Source of the DNA: Alistipes senegalensis
Lineage (GTDB): Bacteria > Bacillota > Clostridia > Oscillospirales > Ruminococcaceae
Assembly (NCBI GenBank): GCA_023665275.1
Contig: JAMPEF010000013.1
Location: forward strand, 1 to 40,076
Reading direction: 5' to 3'
Length of the DNA stretch: 40,076 nt
The notes beneath the pieces are model-generated. The model worked only from the letters and a program-made list of their open reading frames with translations. It had not been told where the DNA came from and searched no databases. The translations under genes were made by a program, and so were the position numbers. Positions within the stretch are counted from its first letter, which is position 1; every line of letters starts with the position of its first letter. Positions 35,352-40,076 of the stretch are shown here, piece by piece.

Positions 35352-36092
35352 TTATACAGTAAAGCCCTGCTCCCTTAAATTGTCTATAACCTCACCGAGA
35401 ATTTCGGCATTTGTTGAAGATACGGAGTGTAAAAGCAATATTTCACCGCCGTGTGCGGATTCTGTGAGCTTTTTCAAACCCATCGCCGGGTCTGGCTGAC
35501 TGTCTGTTTTCCAGTCCACATATGCAAAGCTCCAGAACAGTGTTTTATAACCGCACTTCTGAACAGTCTCCAGTGCCTGTTCGGAATATTCACCGCACGG
35601 ACAGCGGAAATACTGCATTTCATAGCCGTAATTGTTTAGTACAAAGTTGTGCAGAGACATTATTTCTTCTTCCGCCTGTTTTTTGGACAAAGTCGGAAGA
35701 CTTGCGTGTTTCATACCGTGATTGCCTAATACATGACCCTCATCAATCATACGCTTAACAAGTGCTTTTTCTTTTTTGGCATAGTCACCGGTAAGAAAAA
35801 ATATAGCCTTGACGTTTTTTTCTTTCAGTGTATCAAGAATTTTTTCAGTGTAACCATTTTCATAACCTTGGTCAAAAGTTATTATAATGCGGTTTTCGTC
35901 ACCGGATATAGCAGATGCACCATAATCGGCGTATCTGTCATTAAATGCAAGTGCGTCAGTCGGACGGTTTTTGCTGTCAACTGCCGTTCCCTGTCCGTAA
36001 CCTATTTTGGTATTATCGATTGCATAAACTGAGGTACACGGAACAAGTCCGGCTGTCATAACCGCCAGTACAGGAAATGCTTTTTTCATCAT
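35352..36092 (-). CDS. Polysaccharide deacetylase, PdaA-like
   Basis: The 246-residue exported protein has a signal peptide (about 1-24, ending VYA). The NodB-type deacetylase domain (about 67-246) carries TFDQGYENGYT (72-82), the pattern of PdaA rather than TFDDG. It also carries metal ligands His125 and His129 in GNHGMKH, RCPCGEYSE and LLHSVSST. PdaA removes acetyl groups from muramic acid during muramic delta-lactam formation in spore cortex. That role is probable by motif but not certain; a vegetative peptidoglycan or xylan deacetylase remains possible. The leader contains a seven-base-pair hairpin at 36116-36134. Confidence 0.87.
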   Translation of the reverse strand: MMKKAFPVLAVMTAGLVPCTSVYAIDNTKIGYGQGTAVDSKNRPTDALAFNDRYADYGASAISGDENRIIITFDQGYENGYTEKILDTLKEKNVKAIFFLTGDYAKKEKALVKRMIDEGHVLGNHGMKHASLPTLSKKQAEEEIMSLHNFVLNNYGYEMQYFRCPCGEYSEQALETVQKCGYKTLFWSFAYVDWKTDSQPDPAMGLKKLTESAHGGEILLLHSVSSTNAEILGEVIDNLREQGFTV

Positions 36093-36115
36093 TGGTGTAA
36101 TTTCCTTTTAAGAAA

Positions 36116-36144
36116 TTGCGGATTACCTCCGCAAAAGTATTATA
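36116..36144 (-). promoter_or_regulatory. Putative promoter and leader hairpin of the deacetylase
   Basis: A minus-strand TATAAT lies at 36139-36144 without a good -35. Downstream, TTGCGGA and TCCGCAA form a stem with a GGTAA loop (36116-36134). A specialised sigma factor could use this promoter, but no sporulation-type consensus was recognised. Confidence 0.4.
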
Positions 36145-36208
36145 ACCGCATATCAGAATAATATAATAAGTAAAAATATCCACAAAAGATATAATTTTTT
36201 AAAAATAA

Positions 36209-36237
36209 TTGAAAAAAATATCATATTATGATATAAT
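36209..36237 (+). promoter_or_regulatory. Promoter of the 42-residue protein gene
   Basis: TTGAAA (36209-36214) and TATAAT (36232-36237) are 17 bases apart, in a very A-rich surround. The predicted start is near 36244, about 20 bases before the ATG. Confidence 0.8.
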
Positions 36238-36264
36238 AAAATAAAAAATATCGGAGTGTTAAAT

Positions 36265-36393
36265 ATGAAATTCAGCCTTAAAAAGAAAGAAAAAGTTAAA
36301 ATAAAGAAAAAGAAATCACGTATCAAGACCGACGGCTTAGGCTGGGACATACTGGAATTTATAGTTGATATACTTGAATTGATTTTTGACTGA
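36265..36393 (+). CDS. Small basic protein of 42 residues, unrecognised
   Basis: I do not recognise the product. It opens MKFSLKKKEKVKIKKKKSR, a strongly basic stretch, then IKTDGLGWDI, and ends LEFIVDILELIFD, an acidic amphipathic helix. The Lys-rich head and acidic, hydrophobic tail suggest a membrane- or RNA-associated microprotein. It is complete: a near-consensus promoter (36209-36237), CGGAGTG about 6 bases before the ATG, a TGA stop and a hairpin terminator 7 bases later. It stands alone, divergent from the deacetylase. Confidence 0.68.
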   Translation: MKFSLKKKEKVKIKKKKSRIKTDGLGWDILEFIVDILELIFD

Positions 36394-36400
36394 TTAAAAA

Positions 36401-36428
36401 ACGACAGCTTGCGGTGCTGTCGTATTTT
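36401..36428 (+). terminator. Terminator of the 42-residue protein gene
   Basis: ACGACAGC (36401-36408) pairs with GCTGTCGT (36416-36423) and is followed by ATTTT. The preceding run of A may let the stem extend and act on both strands, also serving ireB. Confidence 0.78.
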
Positions 36429-36491
36429 GGAAAGTTGTTAAACTCTCTCCTGAATAATAACTGCACTTGTCCGTGCATATTCAGTTAAAAA

Positions 36492-36737
36492 TCATGAATT
36501 AAGGTAGGAGCTTACAAGCACCTGTAAGAGTTCGTCACGGTCAATATGTCTTATCAGATTACGTGCATTGTTATAAGTTGTTATGTAGGTCGGGTCTTCG
36601 GACAGAATATAGCCAACAATCTGACTTATAGGGTTATAACCTTTCTGCATAAGTGCATCATAGATGATAGTGAGATTTTTTTTAAGTTCTTTTTCCTTAT
36701 CGTCGTTAACGGAAAAAGTCATTGTTTTATCGTTCAT
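36492..36737 (-). CDS. ireB: IreB family regulatory phosphoprotein (UPF0297)
   Basis: The 81-residue protein is a clear IreB/UPF0297 member: [20 protein letters not shown] at the start, then [20 protein letters not shown] and [19 protein letters not shown]. In Enterococcus, IreB is phosphorylated near its N-terminus by the PASTA kinase IreK and regulates envelope stress resistance. Thr5 and Thr7 are the matching sites here. The ATG at 36735-36737 follows CAGGAGGC; a longer reading frame upstream is non-coding leader. A six-codon frame ends in overlap with this ATG. Its kinase, prkC, is about 30 kb away in the window. Confidence 0.92.
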   Translation of the reverse strand: MNDKTMTFSVNDDKEKELKKNLTIIYDALMQKGYNPISQIVGYILSEDPTYITTYNNARNLIRHIDRDELLQVLVSSYLNS

Positions 36738-36886
36738 TAAATAAAGCCTCCTGACAATTGAAATCACCTCCGGAATGCGCTCCGGAAGTACAGGGAATAT
36801 TACAGATATTTTCAGCATATAATAAAATTTTTCAGGAAACAGACAGAAAATACTTTTAAATGCCTGAAATGTATTCAGAAATTCCC
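36738..36886 (-). promoter_or_regulatory. Leader of ireB with hairpins and a possible six-codon frame
   Basis: About 150 bases separate the predicted start and the ATG. On the minus strand a TTCCGGA-GCGCA-TTCCGGA hairpin (about 36761-36786) is followed by a strong GGAGGTGA. Then comes a TTG (36755-36757) that opens six codons ending in TAA, whose last base is the A of the ireB ATG. A hairpin overlapping the SD and translational coupling are possible. The short frame is speculative. Confidence 0.4.
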
Positions 36887-36893
36887 CCATTAT

Positions 36894-36922
36894 ATTATAC
36901 ATTATTAAAAGAGATATTGCAA
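36894..36922 (-). promoter_or_regulatory. Promoter of ireB
   Basis: On the minus strand TTGCAA (36917-36922) and TATAAT (36894-36899) are 17 bases apart, with a predicted start near 36887. Confidence 0.8.
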
Positions 36923-36952
36923 GTATGTAAAGATAATTTCCGGCAGAATATG

Positions 36953-36978
36953 TAATGTCCGGAAAACTCCGGACATTA
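36953..36978 (-). terminator. Hairpin downstream of the DUF1540 gene
   Basis: TAATGTCCGG (36953-36962) pairs perfectly with CCGGACATTA (36969-36978), 7 bases past the DUF1540 stop. The following minus-strand bases, CATATTCTG, are not T-rich, so termination is plausible but weak. The hairpin could also stabilise the mRNA end. Confidence 0.55.
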
Positions 36979-36984
36979 AGAAAA

Positions 36985-37173
36985 TCAGTTGCAGTTACAG
37001 CAGCCTGTTCTCTTGACAAAGGAATTACAGTCGGTACATTCCGGAACGGTAGGGTTTTCCTCGTGGGTGCCTACACAGATACAGCCAAGTGAGCAGTAAT
37101 TTTCTGTCACCATATTATGCTGACACTGTGATACAGTACATTTGATGTGGTCATTTTTCTTTTTGTTTTCCAT
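36985..37173 (-). CDS. DUF1540 Cys-rich small protein
   Basis: The 62-residue protein matches the DUF1540 pattern: [22 protein letters not shown] and [10 protein letters not shown], with further Cys in GCCNCN at the end. The Cys spacing suggests metal binding. The function is unknown. AAAGGAGA precedes the ATG. A minus-strand TATAAT at about 37229 serves as a likely -10, with a weak -35. Confidence 0.83.
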   Translation of the reverse strand: MENKKKNDHIKCTVSQCQHNMVTENYCSLGCICVGTHEENPTVPECTDCNSFVKRTGCCNCN

Positions 37174-37264
37174 ATGAATATCTCCTTTGTGATTATTTGT
37201 CCGGCTTTTAAAGCCATTAATATTATATCACAGAAAAACATGAAATATTCAGCATGAAAAAATT

Positions 37265-37798
37265 TTATTTATATGGTTCAATTAAAGCCGACGAACATTT
37301 TTCTATTATTTTTAATACTGTTTCAACACCGTTGTCACAGTATTTGAGATATGTATAATATCCGCCGTAAATAAGATATGTAATTGTCATTTTTCTTTCA
37401 AGACTGGGGTTGTATTCCGGATAGGATTTTTTTATAAATTCAGTTATGCCGGCTTCAAAGAGGTCAACAAAGCGACCGCTTCTGTTGCCATCAAAGAGTA
37501 TTCTTATAAGCTGTTCATTTGCAAAGATAGATATAACAAGCTCCCTGACAAACTGTTTGTTATCTGTGAATACACTATCGGGGTGTTCGATATTGGTGAG
37601 TGCAGACTGAATGACATCTCTTTCAAGATATTCAGAAAGTTCATATATATCATGATAGTGCAGATAGAAAGTTGCCTTGTTTATCTGTGCAATTTCGGCA
37701 ATTTCCCTGATTGTGATTTTTTCAATCGGTTTGCGTGAGCGTAAATTAAGAAACGCATTTATAATATTGCGTTTTGTCTTTTCTACTCGTAAATCCAT
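37265..37798 (-). CDS. TetR/AcrR family transcriptional regulator
   Basis: The 177-residue protein has the N-terminal TetR HTH (about 5-55), with KTKRNIINAFLNLRS, ITIREIAEIAQINKATFYLH and YHDIYELSEYL, and a helical ligand/dimer domain beyond. GGGAGGAAAG precedes the ATG. Divergently, glgB begins 150 bases away. An inverted repeat covering its own -10 (37832-37851) suggests autoregulation. The ligand is unknown and no exporter is adjacent. Confidence 0.9.
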   Translation of the reverse strand: MDLRVEKTKRNIINAFLNLRSRKPIEKITIREIAEIAQINKATFYLHYHDIYELSEYLERDVIQSALTNIEHPDSVFTDNKQFVRELVISIFANEQLIRILFDGNRSGRFVDLFEAGITEFIKKSYPEYNPSLERKMTITYLIYGGYYTYLKYCDNGVETVLKIIEKCSSALIEPYK

Positions 37799-37831
37799 AC
37801 ACTTTCCTCCCGTAATAGATGATTTTAGACG

Positions 37832-37851
37832 ACAGTCTATTATACGACTGT
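37832..37851 (-). promoter_or_regulatory. Probable TetR operator over the tetR -10
   Basis: ACAGTC (37832-37837) and GACTGT (37846-37851) flank TATTATAC. The minus-strand -10, TATAAT, lies within (37839-37844). Such a dyad is a typical TetR site and would block the regulator's own transcription. It ends 18 bases before the glgB -35, so glgB might also be affected. Confidence 0.68.
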
Positions 37852-37868
37852 TATTGAAAAATTGCTTA

Positions 37869-37897
37869 TTGAAATCCTGAAGACTTCACCATATAAT
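37869..37897 (+). promoter_or_regulatory. Promoter of glgB
   Basis: TTGAAA (37869-37874) and TATAAT (37892-37897) are 17 bases apart, with a predicted start near 37904 and a leader of about 46 bases. Confidence 0.8.
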
Positions 37898-37949
37898 TAT
37901 ATTATACTCGCATAAAGAGGAAATGTCAATCAGAAACGGAGGATTTTTA

Positions 37950-39764
37950 ATGGATATTTACGGATTTTACAAAGGCGAGGTATTCAATGCTTATGAATAT
38001 CTTGGCGTACATTACTCCAAAAAAGGAAATATTTTCAGAACTTATGCCCCTAATGCGTCAAAAGTTTCACTTATCGGGGATTTCAGCGACTGGAAAGATA
38101 TTCCCATGGAAAGAGTTGAGGACGGACGTTTTTTTGAATTAACCTGTCCGGAGGCTAAGGAGGGTATGCGTTATAAATACCGTATTTACGACAGAAAAGG
38201 AGATTTTATAGACCATTGCGATCCATACGGATACTCTATGGAAATGCGCCCCGGAACGTGTTCGGTAATAAGACGTATTGATAATTATAAATTCCATGAC
38301 GCAAAATGGCTGAGTAAACGCACCGACTGCAAGGATAAACCCATGAATATTTATGAAGTTCATTTAGGTTCATGGAAACGAAAACCCGAAAATCAGAGAG
38401 AAGACGGCGACGAAAATGGCTGGTACAATTATTCTGAAATAGCTGATATGCTTATTGATTATGTTATTGAATACGGCTATAATTTCATTGAACTTATGCC
38501 CGTAAGCGAACACCCCAGTGACGAATCATGGGGCTATCAGATAACGGGATTTTTTGCACCATCATCACGATACGGAACACCTAAACAACTTATGGAATTT
38601 GTCGATAAATGTCACAAAAAGGGTATAGGCGTTATCGTTGATTTTGTACCGGTACATTTTGCCGTTGACCACTATGCACTCACTGAATATGACGGCACAC
38701 ATCTTTATGAATTTCCGGATAATGACATGGGTTACAATGAATGGGGCAGCCGTAATTTTATGCACTCTAAAGGTGAAGTGCGTACTTTTTTACAGTCTGC
38801 TGCTAACTACTGGCTTGAAATGTATCATTTTGACGGTCTCCGCATGGACGCTATAAGAAATATAATCTACTGGCAGGGTAACGAACATCGTGGCGAAAAC
38901 AGAACCGCTATAGAATTTCTGAAAAATATGAATACTGGTCTTAAAGCCCGACACCCATCGGCTATACTTTCGGCTGAAGACTCCTCGTCATATCCATGTG
39001 TGACAAAATCCGTAAATGAAGGCGGTTTAGGATTTGACTATAAATGGTGTCTGGGTTGGATGCACGATTCACTGGAATATATGCAGTGTTCACCTATGTA
39101 TCGTACAAATGACTACCATAAAATGACTTTCTGTATGCTTTATTTCTACAATGAAAAATTTATACTTCCGCTTTCGCACGACGAAGTAGTACACGGAAAA
39201 GCTACAATAACTCAGAAAATGAACGGCGACTATGAAGATAAATTTCCGCAGTCAAGAGCGTTTTATATGTTCATGATGTCACACCCTGGAAAAAAACTCA
39301 ACTTCATGGGCAACGAAATAGGGCAGTTACGTGAATGGGACGAAAAACGGGAGCAGGACTGGGATATGCTGAAATATCCGGTACATGATTCTTTCCACCA
39401 GTATATTAAGACTTTAAATAAAATATATCTTAAATATAACGCCCTCCACTATGACTATGACCCTACTAATTTTATGTGGGAGGACTGCAATTCAAATGAC
39501 CGTTGTGTATATGCTATAAGGCGTAAAAGTGCCGACGGTGATATACTTACCGTCGTGAACTTTTCAGACTGGCATCAGGTAAACTATATTGTCACAGTCG
39601 GTGAGGACTATGATGTTGAGCTTCTGCTTGATTCTGATAATCAGATTTACAGTGGTGAAACTCCCGACGGCAAAACAGAATTTATTTACATCAAAGACAG
39701 AATAAATATGAATATTCCTGCATACAGCGGAAGAATGTTCCTGCTCCGCAAAAAGAAAAAATAA
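37950..39764 (+). CDS. glgB: 1,4-alpha-glucan branching enzyme
   Basis: GlgB adds alpha-1,6 branches to glycogen. The 604-residue protein has an N-terminal CBM48-type domain (about 12-100, with FRTYAPNASKVSLIGDFSDW), a GH13_9 catalytic barrel and a C-terminal beta domain. Catalytic residues are seen: Asp300 in GLRMDAI, Glu343 in LSAEDSS and Asp411 in LSHDEVVH. The ATG at 37950 is preferred over one nine codons upstream because CGGAGGA lies directly before it. No other glg gene is in the window. It is divergent from tetR. A hairpin terminator follows. Confidence 0.96.
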   Translation: MDIYGFYKGEVFNAYEYLGVHYSKKGNIFRTYAPNASKVSLIGDFSDWKDIPMERVEDGRFFELTCPEAKEGMRYKYRIYDRKGDFIDHCDPYGYSMEMRPGTCSVIRRIDNYKFHDAKWLSKRTDCKDKPMNIYEVHLGSWKRKPENQREDGDENGWYNYSEIADMLIDYVIEYGYNFIELMPVSEHPSDESWGYQITGFFAPSSRYGTPKQLMEFVDKCHKKGIGVIVDFVPVHFAVDHYALTEYDGTHLYEFPDNDMGYNEWGSRNFMHSKGEVRTFLQSAANYWLEMYHFDGLRMDAIRNIIYWQGNEHRGENRTAIEFLKNMNTGLKARHPSAILSAEDSSSYPCVTKSVNEGGLGFDYKWCLGWMHDSLEYMQCSPMYRTNDYHKMTFCMLYFYNEKFILPLSHDEVVHGKATITQKMNGDYEDKFPQSRAFYMFMMSHPGKKLNFMGNEIGQLREWDEKREQDWDMLKYPVHDSFHQYIKTLNKIYLKYNALHYDYDPTNFMWEDCNSNDRCVYAIRRKSADGDILTVVNFSDWHQVNYIVTVGEDYDVELLLDSDNQIYSGETPDGKTEFIYIKDRINMNIPAYSGRMFLLRKKKK

Positions 39765-39774
39765 TTTAACTTCA

Positions 39775-39798
39775 ATGCCGGAAATATTTCCGGTATTT
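39775..39798 (+). terminator. Terminator of glgB
   Basis: CCGGAAAT and ATTTCCGG form a near-perfect dyad (39778-39793), extended by AT pairs, followed by TATTTTAC. It lies about 10 bases past the glgB stop and directly abuts the minus-strand ORF end at 39798. Confidence 0.68.
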
Positions 39799-40076
39799 TA
39801 CTTGTAACCATATATTGTAAATATATTATTTTCTTCCATATATGGAATGTTATATTTTTTAAGAATATTTATTAATTCCTGTGTTTCGTCAATAACTTCC
39901 GGTGGTATGAGACACCCACGATGTTTAAGGATTACTGGCTTTATTTTTACCCATTCAATCAAAAAATACTCTGTCAGTAAAAAAGGCTCATACCAATCGC
40001 CACCAAAGTACCTATCCTTGTTTAACGTGAGTTCGATAAAAAAAATAGAAAAAACCGCTCAAATCTGTTATAATGA
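39798..40076 (-). pseudogene. 3' end of an unrecognised gene, apparently frameshifted and cut by the window edge
   Basis: A minus-strand frame ending at 39798 encodes about 86 residues, including LNKDRYFGGDWYEPFLLTEY and IPPEVIDETQELINILKKYN, ending FTIYGYK. It runs back to a TGA at 40059-40061 with no ATG and no ribosome site. A neighbouring frame (ITDLSGFFYFF) stays open to the window end; the two join if one base of the eight-A run at 40038-40045 (plus strand) is changed. I do not recognise the product. It is either a degraded gene, a sequencing indel, or programmed slippage. Only the coding character of the last 80 codons is reasonably supported. Confidence 0.5.

Noticed and set aside
36738..37019. 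Longer N-terminus for ireB giving a 175-residue protein
   Set aside because: The upstream part is the leader with promoter and hairpins. The IreB family starts at MNDKTMTF and a strong ribosome site precedes that ATG.
1..40076. Insertion sequences, integrases, phage genes, defence systems or CRISPR arrays
   Set aside because: No transposase, recombinase, phage structural gene, restriction or toxin pair, or spaced repeat array was seen on either strand.

Overview
The window comes from an AT-rich, low-GC Gram-positive chromosome, most likely a cellulolytic member of the Oscillospiraceae (Ruminococcus-like). Four things point there. A secreted GH48 cellulase carries a type I dockerin, so a cellulosome is likely. 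The conserved Firmicutes block yicC-remA-gmk-rpoZ-priA-def-fmt-rsmB-rlmN-prpC-prkC-rsgA-thiN-spoVM is present. A T-box controls tyrS. Vegetative promoters are close to TTGACA-N17-TATAAT, with strong Shine-Dalgarno sites. SpoVM and a PdaA-like deacetylase suggest sporulation capacity. The species cannot be fixed from the sequence alone.

Layout. 1-2579: the 5' half of a tRNA-Thr on the minus strand, then a tyrosine T-box leader driving an NAD-dependent epimerase and tyrS. 2580-15543: one long minus-strand run of 14 genes from a promoter at 15515-15543 down to a 27-residue spoVM. It covers RNA quality control (yicC), nucleotide metabolism (gmk), RNA polymerase omega, replication restart (priA), N-terminal formyl-methionine handling (fmt, def), rRNA modification (rsmB, rlmN), the PASTA kinase/phosphatase pair, ribosome assembly (rsgA) and thiamine pyrophosphate synthesis (thiN). 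15551-18437: the monocistronic GH48-dockerin gene with a consensus promoter and a leader of about 235 nt. 18814-23485: a four-gene ABC operon resembling GldA-GldF-GldG plus a DUF4340 protein. 23532-26993: alpha/beta hydrolase and a Tex protein with two S1 domains. 27030-28860: a DUF2225 protein divergent from a membrane-anchored GH25 lysozyme. 28877-33561: a minus-strand operon of a small membrane protein, a D-2-hydroxyacid dehydrogenase, proB, proA and an unrecognised single-pass protein. 33694-35301: a DUF1836 regulator and an SPFH protein behind a promoter with two dyads. 35352-37173: polysaccharide deacetylase, an unlisted 42-residue basic protein, IreB and a DUF1540 Cys-rich protein. 37265-39798: a TetR regulator divergent from glgB. 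The right edge holds the end of an apparently disrupted gene.

How the genes fit together. The kinase PrkC, its phosphatase PrpC and the known PrkC-family substrate IreB lie in one window, alongside cell-wall genes (GH25, deacetylase), so a cell-envelope signalling circuit is encoded here. Most of the rest is housekeeping. Nothing seen is a clear, wholly new defence or mobile system: no insertion sequence, phage gene or CRISPR array was found. The less explained parts are the 42-residue protein, the unrecognised protein at 28877-30046, the DUF1836 promoter, the epimerase under the tyrosine T-box, the Gld-like ABC operon and the tail of PrkC.
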